64,000 nucleotides of DNA from Macrobrachium rosenbergii (lineage: Eukaryota > Arthropoda > Malacostraca > Decapoda > Palaemonidae): assembly GCF_040412425.1 (NCBI RefSeq), contig NC_089781.1, positions 47,817,175-47,881,174 on the forward strand. Direction: 5' to 3'. The notes beneath the pieces are model-generated. The model was not told the origin of the DNA. It did not search any database and saw only the letters and a list, made by a program, of their open reading frames with translations. Of the stretch, positions 15,701 to 30,480 are shown one piece after another (within the stretch, counting starts at the first letter, position 1; every line of letters starts with the position of its first letter). The position numbers were made by a program, and so were the translations under genes.

Positions 15701-18700
15701 GGATACCATGAGCATTTTAGAGAATGTTTTCTCTTCACAAAAGATGATCTTGTGTCAAAATTCATCTGTCATTGGATAGAATCCATCTTTTTCTCATTGT
15801 TTTTGTTTCAAAAATGATCTTGTCATTGGATACCATGAGCATTTGTAGAGAATGTTTTTTCTCTTCACTTGTGTCAAAATTCATGATCTTGTGATCTTGT
15901 TAGTTTTTCTCTTCAAAATGATCTTGTTTCAAAATTCATCTGTCATTGGATACCTTAGAGAATGTTTTGAGATGATCTTGTTTCAAAATTCATCTGTCAT
16001 TGGATACCATGAGATCCTTAGAACAAAAGATGATCTTGTTTCAAAAAATTCATCTGTCTTGGATACCATGAGCATCCTTAGTGTCTGTTTTTCTCTTCAG
16101 AAAAGATGATTTTGTTTCAAAATTCATCTGTCATTAGATACCATGAGCATCCTTAGAGAATGTTTTTCTCTTCACAAAAGATGATCTTGTGGATACCATT
16201 TGTAGAAAATTCATCTGTCATTCTTTCAAAATTCATCTATCATTGATACCATGAGCATTTGTAGAGATGTTTTGAGCATCCTTGGAGAGAATGTTTTTTC
16301 TCTTCACAAAAGATGATCTTGTTTCAAAATTCATCTGTCATTGGATACCATGAGCATCAGAGAATGTTTTTCTCTTCACAAAGAGATGATCTTGTTTCAA
16401 AATTCATCTGTCATTGGATACCATGAGCATTTGTAGAGAATGTTTTTCTTCACAAAGATGATCTTGTTTCATCTGTCATTGGATACCATGAGCATCCTTG
16501 TAGAGAATGTTTTTTTCTTCACAAAAGATGATCTTGTGTCAAAATTCATCTGTCATTGGATACCATGAGCATCCTTAGAGAATGTTTTCTCTTCACAAAA
16601 GATGATCTTGTTTCAAAAATTCATCTGTCATTGGATACCATGAGCATCCTTAGAGAATGTTTTTTTCTTCACAAAAAGATGATCTTGTTTCAAAATTCAT
16701 CTCTGGATACATTGGATGTTTTTCTTCACCAAAAGATGATCTTGTTTCATTTTAGATACCATGAGCATTTATAGAGAATGTTTTTCTCTTCACAAAAGAT
16801 GATCTTGTTTCAAAATTCATCTGTCATTGGATACCATGAGCATCACCACAAAAGATGATCTTGTTTCAAAATTCATCTGTCATTGGATACCATGAGCATC
16901 CTTAGAGAATGTTTTTCTCTTCAAAAAAGATGATCTTGTTTCAAAATTCATCTGTCATTGGATACCATGAGCATCCTTAGAGAATGTTTTTTCTTCAAAA
17001 GATGATCTTGTTTCAAAATTCATCTGTCATTGGATACCATCTTTTTTTTCACAAAGATGATCTTGTTTCAAAATTCATCTGTCATTGGATACCATGAGCA
17101 TCCTTAGAGAATGTTTTCTCTTCACAAAAGATGATCTTGTTTCAAAATTCATCTGTCATTGGATACCATGAGCATCCTTAGAGAACGTTTTTCTCTTCAC
17201 AAAAGATGATCTTGTGTCAAAATTCATCTGTCATTGGATACCATGAGCATCCTTAGAGAATGTTTTTCTTCACAAAAGATGATCTTGTGTCAAAATTCAT
17301 CTGTCATTGGATACTGAGCATTTGTAGAGAATACTTTCACAAAAGATGATCTTGTTTCAAAAATTCATCTGTCATTGGATACCATGACCATTTGTAGAGA
17401 ATTTTCTCTTCACAAAAGAATTGTTTTATTCATCTGTCATTGGATACCATGAGCATTTGTACAGAATATTTTTCTCTTCAAGAAGATGATCTTTTGTCAA
17501 AATTCATCTGTCATTGGATACCATGAGCATCCTTAGAGAATGTTTTTCTCTTCACAAAAGATGATCTTGTGTCAAAATTCATCTGTCATTGGATACCATG
17601 AGCATCCTGAAGAATGTTTTTCTCTTCACAAAAGATGATCTTGTTTCAAAATTCATCTGTCATTGGATACCATGAGCATCCTTAGAGAAATGTTTTCTCT
17701 TCACAAAAGATGATCTTGTTTCAAAATTCATCTGTCATTGGATACCATGAGCATCCTTAGAGAATGTTTTTTCTTCACAAAAGATGATCTTGTTTCAAAA
17801 TTCATCTGTCATTGGATACCATGAGCATCCTTGTATGTTTTCTCTTCACAAAAGATGATTTTTTTTCAAAATTCATCTGTCAAACCATGATGATCTTGTC
17901 CTGTAGAGAATGTTTTTTCTTCAAAATGATCTTGTGTCAAAATTCTGTCATTGGATACCATGAGCATCCTTAGAGAATGTTTTTTCTTCTTCACAAAGAT
18001 GATCTTGTGTCAAAATTCATCTGTCATTGGATACCATGAGCATTTTGAGAGATCCTTCAAAAATGTTTTCAAAATCTTCACAAAATGATGATCTTGTGTC
18101 AAAATTCATCTGTCATTGGATACCATGAGCATTTGGAGACATGAGCATTTTTGTTTTTCTCTTCACAAAGATGATCTTGTGTCAAAATTCATGTGTCATT
18201 GGATACCATGAGCATTTGTAGAGAATGTTTTTTTCTTCACAAAAGATGATCTTGTGTCAAAATTCATCTGTCATTGGATACCATGAGCATCCTTAGAGAA
18301 TGTTTTCTTCACAAAAGATGATCTTGTGTCAAAAATTCATCTGTCATTGATACCATGAGCATCCTTAGAGAATTTTTCTCTTCACAAAAGATGATCTTTG
18401 TGTCAAAATTCATCTGTCATTGGATACCATGAGCATCCTTAGAGAATGTTTTTCTCTTCACAAAGTGATGATCTTGTGTCAAAATTCATCTGTCATTGGA
18501 TACCATGAGCATCCTTAGAGAATTTTTTCTTCACAAAAGATGATCTTGTTTCAAAATTCATCTGTCATTGGATACCATGAGCATCCTTGTAGAATGTTTT
18601 TCTTCACAAAGATGATCTTGTTTCAAAATTCATCTGTCTTTTTCAAAATTTTTCTCTTCATGATCTTGTGTCAAAAATCTGTCTTGATGATCTTAGAGAA

Positions 18701-19379
18701 TGTTTTCTCTTCACAAATGATCTTGTGTCAAAATTCATCTGTCATTGGATACCATGAGCATCCTTAGAGAATGTTTTCTCTTCACAAAAGATGATCTTGT
18801 GTCAAAATTCATCTGTCATTGGATACCATGAGAATTTGGATACCATGAGCATTTGTAGAGAATGTTTTTCTCTTCACAAAAGATGATCTTGTGTGAAAAT
18901 TCATGTCATTGGATACCATGAGCATCCTTATGAATGTTTTTATTTTCACAAAAAATGATCTTGTGTCAAAATTCATCTGTCATTGGATACCATGAGCATC
19001 CTGTAGAGAATGTTTTTCTTCTTCTTGTTTAAAATCTGATTGATCTTGTGTCAAAAAGATTCATTCATCTCTCATTGGATACCATGAGCATCCTTAGAGA
19101 ATGTTTTCCTTTTCACGAAATTTGATCTTGTGTTAAAATTTATCTGTCATTGGATACCATGAGCATCCTTAGAGAATGTTTTTTTCTTCACAAAAGATGA
19201 TCTTGTGTCAAAATTCATCTCTCATTGGATACCATGAGCATCCTTAGAGAATGTTTTTTCTTCTTCAAAAAGATGATCTTGTGTCAAAATTCAGCATCTG
19301 TCATTGGATATGAGCATCTGTGAGAATGTTTTTCTCTTCTACCAAAGAATGATCTTGTTTAAAATTCATCTGTCATTGG

Positions 19380-20200
19380 ATACCACGACCATCCTTAGAG
19401 AATGTTTCTCTTTTCACAAAAGATGATCTTTTCCAAATTCATCTATCAGTGGATACTATGAGCATTTATAGAGAATGTTTTCTCTTCACAAAAGATGATC
19501 TGTGTCAAATTCATCTGTCATTGGATATGAGCATTTATAGAGAATGTTTTTTCTCTTCAAAAAGATGATCTTGTGTCAAAATTCATGTCATTGGATACCA
19601 TGCATTTTTGAGAATGTTTCTGTTCACAAAAGATGATCTTGTTCAAAATTCATCTGTCATTAGATACTGTGGGCATTTTGAGAAACTGTTTTCTCTTCAC
19701 AAAAGATGATCTTTGTTCAAAATTCATCTGTCATTGGATACCATGAGCATTTGTAGAGAATATTTTTCTCTTCAAGAAGATGATCTTGTGTCAAAATTCA
19801 TCTGTCATTGGATACCATTTAGCATTTTAGAGGTCGATGTTTTCTCTTCACAAAGATGATTTTTCAAAATTCATCTATCAGTGGATACCATGAGCATTTG
19901 TAGAGAATGTTTTCTAACAAAAGATGATCTTGTGTCAAAATTCATCTGTCATTGGATAGCATGAGCATTTGTAAGAATGTTTTCTCTTCACAAAAGATGA
20001 TCTTGTGTCAAAATCATCTGTCATTGGATACCAGGAGAATCCTTAGAGAAAGTTTTTCTGTTCACAAAAGATGATCTTGTTTAAAATTCATCTGTCATTG
20101 GATACCGTGGGCATCGTTAGAGGATGATTTCTCTTCACAAAAGATGATCTTGTTTCCAAAATTCATCTTTTTGGATACCATGAGCATCCTTAGAGAATGT
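19380..20200. repeat. Sub-block with the same marker variants as 7-8 and 23-30 kb
   Basis: Contains ccacgaccatcc (19383), catctatcagtgga (near 19440 and 19872), a cattagatac variant (near 19656), an ataccgtgggcatcgttag variant (near 20100) followed by aggatgatttctc, and a tcatctttttggatacc variant. The order of these markers resembles that in the 23-25.6 kb blocks, so it looks like a further copy of a multi-monomer unit. Confidence 0.55.
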
Positions 20201-22929
20201 TTTTCTCTTCACAAAAAGATGATCTTGTTTTGAAATTCATCTGTCATTGGATACCATGAGCATCCTTAGAGAATGTTTTATCTTCACAAAGATGATCTTT
20301 GTGTTAAAATTCATCTGTCATTGGATACCCATGAGCATCCTTAGAGAATGTTTTCTCTTACACAAAAGATGATCTTTCAAAATTCATCTATCATTGGATA
20401 CCATAAAGCATTTATGAATGTTTTCTCTTCACAAATGATGATCTTGTTTCAAAAATTCATCTTGTCATTGGATACCATGAGCATTTGTGAAGAATGTTTT
20501 CTCTTCACAAAAGATGATCTTGTTTAAAAATTCATCTGTCATTGGATACCACAGCATCCTTAGAGAATGTTTTTCTCTTCACAAAGATGATCTTGTTTCA
20601 AAAAAGATCATCTGTCATTGGATGTCTTTGGATACCATGAGCATCCTTAGAATGTTTTCTCTTCACAAAAGATGATCTTGTGTCAAAATTCATCTGTCAT
20701 TGGATCACCATGAGCATCCTTCATTTGAGAATGTTTTTCTTCACAAAAGATGATCTTGTGTCAAAATTCATCTATCATTGGATACCATGAGCATCATTAG
20801 AGAATGTTTTCCCTTCACAAAAGATGATCTTGTTTCAAAATTCATCTGTCATTGGATACCATGAGCATTTGTAGAGAATGTTTTTCTCTCTTCTAAAAAG
20901 ATGATCTTGTTTTAAAATTCATCTGTCATTGGATACCATGAGCATTTGTAGAGAATGTTTTTCTCTTCACAAAAGATGATCTTGTTTCAAAATTCATCTG
21001 TCATTGGATACCATGAGCATTTGTAGAGAATGTTTTTCTCTTCACAAAATATGATCTTGTTTCAAAAGAGAATTCATCTGTCATTGGATACCATGAGCAT
21101 TGTAGAGAATATTTTTCTCTTCAAAACATGATCTTGTGTCAAAATTCATCTGTCATTGGATACCATGAGCATTTGTAGAGAATGTTTTTCTCTTCATTGA
21201 AAAGATGATCTTGTGTTTATTTCCAAATTCATCTGTCATTGGATACCATGAGCATTTGTAGAGAATGTTTTCTCTTCACAAAAGATGATCTTGTTTCAAA
21301 ATTCATCTTGTCATTGGATACCATGACCATTTGCCTTGTAGAGAATGTTTTCTTTTTTTCACAAAGATGATCTTTTTCAAAAATTCATCTGTCATTGGAT
21401 ACCATGAGCATTTGTAGAGAATGTTTTTCTCTTCACAAAAGATGATCTTGTGTCCAAAATTCATCTGTCATTGGATACTGTGAGCATCCTTAGAGAATGT
21501 TTTTCTCTTCACAAAAGATGATCTTGTTTCAAAATTCATCTGTCATTGGATACCATGAGCATCCTGAGAATGTTTTTTTGTTCCACAAAAGATGATCTTG
21601 TTTCAAAATTCATCTGTCATTAGATACCATGAGCATCCTTTAGAGAATGTTTTCTCTTCACAAAAGATGATCTTGTGTCAAAATTCATCTGTTTTGGATA
21701 CCATGAGCATCCATTGAGAGATTTGTATGTTTTCTCTTCAAGAAGATGATCTTTTGTCAAATTCATCTGTCATTGGATACCATCCTTAGAGCATCCTTAG
21801 AGAATGTTTTTATCTTCACAAAAGATGATCTTGTGTCAAAATTCATCTGTCATTGGATACCATGAGCATCCTGTAGAGAATGTTTTCTCTTCAACAAAAG
21901 ATGATCTTGTTTCAAAATTCTGTCAGTGGATACTATGAGAATCCTTACAGAATGTTTTTTTTCAAAAAGATGATCTTGTGAGTGTCTTTTCAAAAATCTT
22001 GTGTCAAAATTCATCTGTCATTAGATACCATGAGCATTTTAGAGAATGTTTTCTCTTCACAAAAGATGATCTTGTTTCAAAATTCATCTGTCATTGGATA
22101 CCGTTGGCATCCTTAGAGAATGTTTTTCTCTTTCACAAAAGATGATCTTTTGTCAAAATTCATCTGTTCATTGGATACCATGATCTTTTGTATTTGTAGA
22201 GAATGTTTTTCTTCACAAAAGATGATCTTGTTGTCAAAATTCATCTGTCATTGGATACTACGACCATCCTTAGAGAATGTTTTTCTTCACAAAAGATGAT
22301 CTTGTTTCAAAATTCATCTGTCATTGGATACCATGAGCATCCTTAGAGAATGTTTTTCTCTTCACAAAGATGATCTTTTTCAAAATTCATCTGTCATTGG
22401 ATACCATGAGCATTTGTAGAGAATTTCTCTTCACAAAAGATGATCTTGTGTCAAAATTCATCTGTCATTGGATACCATGAGCATTTGTAGAGAATGTTTT
22501 CTCTTCACAAAAAGATGATCTTGTTTCAAAATTCATCTGTCATTGGATACCATGTAGAGAATTATTGAGAATGTTTTCTCTTCAAAAGATGATCTTGTGT
22601 CAAAATTCATCTGTCATTGGATACCATGAGCATTTGTAGAGAATGATTTTCTCTTCACAAAGATGATCTTGTTTCAAAATTCATCTGTCATTGGATACCA
22701 TGAGCATTTGTAGAATGTTTTTCTCTTCAGATGATCTGTGTCAAAATTCATCTGTCATTGATAACATGAGTATCCTTAGAATGTTTTCTCTTCAAAAGAT
22801 GATCTTGTTCAAAAAATTGGATAACATGAGCATCCTAAGAATGTTTTCTCTTCACAAAAGATGATCTTGTGTCAAAAAAATTCAGCTGTCATTGGATACC
22901 ATGAGCATCCTTAGAGAATGTTTTTCTCT

Positions 22930-25900
22930 TCACAAAAGATGATGATCTGTCAAAATTCATCTGTCATTGGATACCAGGAGCATTTGTAGAGAATGTTTTT
23001 CTCTTCACAAAGATGATCTTGTGTCAAAATTCACCTGTCATTGGATACCACGAGCATCCTTAGAGAATGTTTTTCTCTCCACAAAAGATGATCTTTTTCA
23101 AAATTCATCTATCAGTGGATACCATGAGCATTTGTAGAGAATGTTTTTCTCTTCACAAAAGATGATCTTGTGTCAAAATTCATTTACCATTAGATACCAT
23201 GAGCATTTGTAGAGAATGTTTTTCTGTTCACAAAAGATGATCTTGTTTCAAAACTCATCTGTCATTGGATACCGTGGGCATCGTTAGAGAAAGTTTTTCT
23301 CTTCACAAAAGTTGATCTTGTTTCAAATTCATCTGTCATTGGATACCATGAGCATCCTTAGAGAATGTTTTTCTCTTCACAAAACATGATCTTGTCTCAA
23401 AATTCATCTGTCACTGGATACCATGAGCATTTGTAGAGAATGTTTTTTCTTCACAAAAGATGATCTTGTGTCAAAATTCATCTGTCATTGGATACCATTA
23501 GCGTTTATAGAGAATGTTTTTTCTTCACAAAGATGATCTTGTGTCAAAATTCATCTGTCATTGGATACCGTGAGCATTTGTAGAGAATGTTTTCTCTCTT
23601 TACAAAGATGATCTTGTTTCAAAATTCATCTGTCATTGGATACCATGAGCATTTGTAGAGAATTTTTTCTCTTCACAAAGATGATCTTGTGTTAAAATTC
23701 ATCTGTCATTGGATACCATAAGCATTTGTACAGAAATGTTTTCTCTTAACAAAAGATGATCTTGTGTCAAAATTCATCTGTCATTGGATACCATGAGAAT
23801 GTTTTTTTTCTTCACAAAAGATGATCTTGTTTCAAAATTCATCTGTCATTGGATACCATGAGCATTTGTAGAGAATGTTTTTCTCTTCACAAAAGATGAT
23901 CTTGTGTCAAAATTCATCTGTCATTGGATACCATGAGAATCCTTAGAGAATGCTTTTCTCTTCACGAAAGATGATCTTGTTCCAAATTGATCTGTCATTG
24001 GATACCACGAGCATCCTTAGAGAATGTTTTTATCTTCACAAAAGATGATCTTGTGTCAAATTCATCTGTCATTGGATACCATATGAGCATCCTAGAGAAT
24101 GTTTTTTTTCTTCACAAAAGATGATCTTGTTTCAAAATTCATCTGTCATTGGATACCATGAGCATTTGTAGAGAATGTTTTTCTCTTCACAAAAGATGAT
24201 CTTGTTTCAAAAATTCATTGGCTGTCATTGTGATACCATGATATCATTTGTAAAACTTGAATTGGATACCGTTTCTCTTTTCTTCAAAAAGATGATCTTG
24301 TGTCAAAATTCATCTGTCATTGGATACCATGAGCATTTGTAGAGAATGTTTTTCTCTTCACAAAAGATGATCTTTTTTTCAAAATTCATCTGTCATTGAT
24401 ACCATGAGCATCCTTAAAGAATGTTTTCTCTTCACAAAAAGATGATCTTGTGTCCAAAATTCATCTGTCATTGGATACCATGAGCATTTTAGAGAATGTT
24501 TTCTCTTCACAAAAGATGATCTTGTTTAAAATTCATCTGTCATTGATACCATGAGCATTTGTAGAGAATGTTTTTCTTCACAAAAAGATGATCTTGTGTC
24601 AAAATTCATCTGTCATTGGATACATGAGCATCCTTAGAGAATGTTTTTCTCTTCACAAAGATGATCTTGTTTCAAAATTCATCTGTCATTGGATACCATG
24701 AGCATTTGTAGAGAATGTTTTCTCTTCACAAAAGATGATCTTTTGTTAAAATTCATCTGTCGTTGGGTTGCATAAATACTTAGAGAATGTTTTCTTTTCA
24801 CAAAAGATGATCTTTTCAAATTCATCTGTCAGTGGATACTATGAGCATTTATAGAGAATGTTTCTCTTCACAAAAGATGATCTGTGTCAAATTCATCTGT
24901 CATTGGATACCATTAAATTTTAGAGAATGTTTTTTCTCTTCACAAAGATGATCTTGTGGTCAAAATTCATTTGCCATTAGATACCATGAGCATTTGTAGA
25001 GAATGATTTCTGTTCACAAAGATGATTTTGTTTCAAAATCATCTGTCATTAGATACTGTGGGTATCCTTAGAGAAATTTTTCTCTTCACAAAAGATGATC
25101 TTTGTGTCACATTCATCTGTTTGGATACCATGAGTATCCATAGAGAATATTTTTCTCTTCAAAAAGATGATCTTTTGTCAAAATTAATCTGTCATTGATA
25201 CCATGATGTTTTTGTAGAGAGATGATTTTTCTCAAATTTCACAAATACCATAGATTATTCGGAAAAGTCCAAAATCTGTTGGTCATCTGTCATTGGATAC
25301 CATGAGTATTTGTAGAGAATAAGTTTTCTCTTCAAAAGATGATCTTGTGTCAAAATTCATCTGTCATTGGATACCTGACATCCTTAAGAATGTTTTTCTT
25401 TTCACAAAAGATGATCTTTTTCAAAATTCATCTGTCATTGGATACCAGGAGAATTTAGAGAAAGTTTCTCTTCACAAAAGATGATCTTGTTTAAAATTCA
25501 TCTGTCATTTGATACCAATGTTTCCTAGAGGATGATATTCTCTTCTAAAAAGATGATCTTGCATCAGCCTTCTTCTCATTGGATACCATGAGCATCCTTA
25601 GAGAATTTTTCTTCACAAAAAGATGATCTTGTGTCAAAATTCATCTGTCATGGATACCATGAGCATCCTTAGAGAATGTTTTCCTTCACAAAGATGATCT
25701 TTGTGTTAAAATTCATCTGTCATTGGATACCATGAGCATCCTTAGAGAATGTTTCTCTTTCACAAAAGATGACTCTGTCATTGGATCCAAATTCATCTGT
25801 TTTCATTCACAAAGGTGATCTTGTATGGAAATCATCCTATGAATGTTTTTCTCTTCACAAATGATGATCTTGCGTCAAAAATTCATCTGTCATTGGATAC

Positions 25901-28900
25901 CATGAGCAAATTTGTGGGAGAATGCTTTTTCTCTTCACAAAAGATGATCTTGTGTAAATTCATGTCATTGGATACCACAGAATCCTAAGAATGTTTTTCT
26001 TCACATAAAATGATCTCGTGTCAAAATTCATCTGTCATTGGATACCATGAGCAACTTAGAGAATGATTTTCTTCACAAAAAGATGATTTTGTTTCGTAAC
26101 TAAATCATTCATTGTATAGGCATTGGATACTCTTCATGAGCATCCTAAGAATGGTTTTCTTCTTCTCACAAAAGATGATCATGTGTCAAAATTCATCTGT
26201 CATTGACTAAACATGAGTATCCTCAAATGTTTTTCTCAAAAGATGTCTTGTTTCAAATTCATCTGACCTGGATCATTTAATAGAGGAATGGTTTTCTCTT
26301 CACAAAAGATGATCTTGTGTCAAAATTCAGCTATCATTGATACCATGGAGCATCCTATTTTTTTCTTCACAAAGATGATCTTGTCAAAATTCATCTATCA
26401 GTGGATAAAATTATGAGCATTTGTGAAGAAAATGTTTTTTCTCTCTTCTACAAAGATGATCTTGTTTCAATATTCATTTACATTAGATACCATGAGCATT
26501 TGTATAGAATTTTTCTGTTCACAAAAGATGATCTTGTTTCAAACTTGTCTGTCATCTACATGTCATTGGATACCATGGGCACTCGGATACCATAGAGAAA
26601 GTTTTTCTTCACAAAAGTTGATCTTGTTTCAAAATTCATCTGTCATTGGATACTTGAGTATCCTTGAGAATGTTTTTCTCTTCTAAAACATGATCTTGTC
26701 TCAAAATTCATCTGTCACTGGATACCATGAGCATTTGTAGAGAATGTTTTTCTCTTCATGTGATGATCTTGTGCTGCAAATTCTGTCATTGGATACCATT
26801 AGCGTTTTAGAGAATGTTTTCTCTTCACAAAAGATGATCTTGTTTCAAATTCATCTTGTCATTGGATACCGTGACCATTTGTAGAGAATGTTTTCTCTTT
26901 ACAAAGATGATCTTTGTGTCAAAATCGTCTGTCATTGGATACCATGAGCATTTGTAGACAATTTTTTCTCTTCACAAAAGATGATCTTGTGTCAAAATTC
27001 ATCTGTCATTGGATACTATACATCCCCAGAGAATGATTTTTTCTTTCACAAAAGATGACTTGTTTCAAAATTCATCTGTCATTGGATGCCATGAGCATCC
27101 TGAGAATGTTTTTTTTTTCTTCCACAAAAGATGATCTTGTTTTAAAATTCATCTGTCATTGATACCATGAGCATTTGTAGAGAGAATGTTTTTCTCTTCA
27201 CAAAAGATGATCTTGTGTCAAAATTCATCTGTCATTGATACTATGAGAATTTAGAGAATTTTTCTCTTCTGAAAGATGATCTTGTTTTGAAATTCATCTG
27301 TCATTGGATACCACGAGCATCCTTAGAGAATGTTTTTATCTTCACAAAAGATGATCTTGTGTCAAAATTCATCTGTCATTGGATACCACGAGCATCCTTA
27401 GAGAATGTTTTTCTCTTCACAAAAGATGATCATTTTAAAAATTCATCTATCAGTGGATATCATGGAGCATCCATAGAGAAAGTTTTTCTCTTCAGAAGAT
27501 GATCTTTGTATCAGAAATCATTTGTCATTGGATACCAAGAGCATTTGTTTAGATAATTGTTTTTCTGTTCACAAAGATGATCTTGTTTCAAAACTCATCT
27601 GTCATTGGATACCATTGGCATTTTAGAGAAAGCTTTTCTCTTCACAAAGATGATCTTTTTCAAAATTCTCTGTCATTGGATACTATGAGCATTTGTAGAG
27701 AATGTTTTTCTTTTCAAAAGATGATCTTGCTTGAAATTCATCTGTCATTTGGATACTGACTTATATCCTTAGAGAATGTTTTTATTCACAAAAGATAAAC
27801 TTGTTTCATTGGACTTCATCTGTCATTGATACCACTTGAGCATCCTTTTCTTAGAGAATGTTTTTCTCTTCACAAAAGATGATCTTGTTTAAAATTCATT
27901 CCATTGGATACCATGAGCATTTGTAGAGAATGTTTCCTTTTCACAAAAGATGATCTTTGTGTCAAAATTATCTTGTCATTGGATACCATGAGCATCCTTA
28001 GGAGAATGTTTTTTCTTCACAAAAAGATGATCTTGTTTTTAAATTCATCTGTCATTGGGTACCATGAGCATTTGTAGAGAATGTTTTCTTTTCACAAAGG
28101 ATGAGCTTGCATCAAAAATTTCGTCTGTCTGTGTGATGCCATGAGCATTTGTACAGAATATTTTTCTCTTCCAAGTCCACTTTCTTTTCTCAAGATGATC
28201 TTGTTTCAAAATTCATCTGTCATTGGATACCATAAGCATTTGTAGAGAATTTTTTCTCACAAAGATGATCTTGTTTCCCTAATTCATCTGTCATTGGATA
28301 CCATGAGCATTTGTAGAGAATGTTTTTCTCTTCTGAGATGATCTTGTTTCAAAATTCATCTGTCATTGATGCTATGACCATCCTTAGAATGTTTTCTCTT
28401 AAAAAGATGATCTTGTTTTCAAAATTCATCTATCAGTGGATAACATGAGCATCCTTAGAGAATGTTTTTCTCTTCGCAAAAGATGATCTTGTGTCAAAAT
28501 TCATCTGTCATTGGATACCGTGAGCATTTATAGAGAATGTTTTTCTCTTCACAAAAGATGATCTTGTGTCAAAATTCATTTGCCATTAGATACCATGAGC
28601 ATTTGTAGAGAATGTTTTTCTCTTCACAAAGATGATCTTGTTTCAAAATTCATCTGTCATTGGTCATCATACATCCTTAAGAATGTTTTCTCTTCAGCAA
28701 AATTCATACTTAGGAGAATTTTTAGAGAATGTTTTCTTCACAAAAGATGAGCTTGTTTCAAAATCTGTCTGTCATTGTAGAGAATGTTTTTCACAATAGA
28801 TGATCTTGTTTCAAAATTCATCTGTCATTGGAACTATTTTCTCTTTAAAAAGATGATCTTGTGTCAACATTCATCTGTCATTGGATACCATGAGCATCCT

Positions 28901-30480
28901 TAGAGAATGTTTTTCTTCTTCACAAAAGATGATCTTGTTTCAAAATCTATCTGTCATTGGATACCATGAGCATTTGTAGAGAATGTTTTTCTCTTTCACA
29001 AAAGATGGCCTTGTTTAAATTCATCTGTCATTGGATACCGTCATTGAAGAATGTTTTTATCTTCACAAAAGATGATCTTGTGTCAAAATTCATCTGTCAT
29101 TAGGATAGAGAATTTTTTTTTCTCTTCACAAAAGATGATCTTTTCAAAAATTCATCTATCAGTGGATAACATGAGCATCCTTAGAGAATGTTTTTCTCTT
29201 CACAAAGATGATGATACTGTCAAAAATTCATCTGTCATTGGATACCATGAGAATTTATAGAGAATGTTTTTTCTCTTCACAAAGATGATTTTGTATTCAA
29301 AAATTCATCTTGCCATTAGATTGATACCACGGTGAGCATCCTGTAGAGAATGTTTTTCTTTCACAAAAGATGATCTTGTTTCAAAATTCATCTGTCATTG
29401 GATACCATGAGCATTTGTAGAGAATGTTTTTCTCTTCACAAAAGATGATCTTGTTTCAAAATTCATTTGCCATTAGATACCATGAGCATTTGTAGAGAAT
29501 GTTTTTCTTTTCACAAAAGATGATCTTTTGTCAAAACTCATCTGTCATTGGATACCATGAGCATCCTTAGAGAATGTTTTTCTCTTCACAAAAAGATGAT
29601 CTTTGTGTCAAAATTCATCTTGTTGGATACCATCATTCTTGGATACTGTCATTGGAGCATTTGTAGAGAATGTTTTTTCTCACAAAGATGATCTTGTTTA
29701 AAATTCATCTGTCATTGGATACCATGACCATCCTTAGAGAATGTTTTTCCCAAAAGATGATCTTTTTCAAAATTCATCTGTCATTGGATACCATGAGCAT
29801 TTATAGAGAATGTTTTCTCTTCAAAAAGATGATCTTGTGTCAAAATTCATCTGTCATTGGATACCATGACATCCTTTAGAGAATGTTTTTCTTCACAAAA
29901 GATGATCTTGTGTCAAAATTCATTTGCCATTAGATACCATGAGCATTTGTAGAGAATGTTTTTCTGTTCACAAAAGATGATCTTGTTTCAAAACTCATCT
30001 GTCATTGGATACATGAGCATTTGAGAAAGTATTTTTCTCTTCACAAAGATGATCTTTTGTGTCAAATTCATCTTGGTCATTGGATACCATTTTAAGCATC
30101 CTTAGAGAATGATTTTCTCTTCAAAAGATACTCTTCTTGTCAAAACTCATCTGTCATTGGATACCATGAGCATGGAATGTTTTCTCTTCAAAAGATGATC
30201 TTGTGTCAAAATTCATCTGTTCATTGAGTACCACGACCATCCTAGAGAATGTTTTTTCTCTTCAAAAGATGATCTTTTTTCAAAATTCATCTCATTGGAT
30301 ACCATGAGAGCATTTGTAGAGAATGTTTTTCTTTTTAACAAAAGATGATCTTGTGTCAAAATTCATACTGTGAGCATCAGAATGTTTTTCTTCACAAAGA
30401 TGATCTTGTGTCAAAATTCATGAGCCATTAGATACCATGAGCATAGAGAATGTTTTTCTTTTCAAAAAAGATGATCTTGT
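22930..30480. repeat. Higher-order repeat zone with recurring multi-monomer modules
   Basis: The linked variants catctatcagtggata and catttgccattagata (or close forms) recur about 75-160 bp apart at 23.1, 24.8-25.0, 26.4, 28.4-28.6 and 29.15-29.3 kb. They are often followed by a ctgttcac variant, aaactcatctg, and accgtgggcatc or agagaaagttttt. Two copies, 23,090-23,660 and 26,385-26,960, are colinear over about eight monomers. Later copies carry more small deletions. These blocks differ from the more uniform monomers after about 38 kb, so parts of the array have amplified at different times. Confidence 0.65.
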
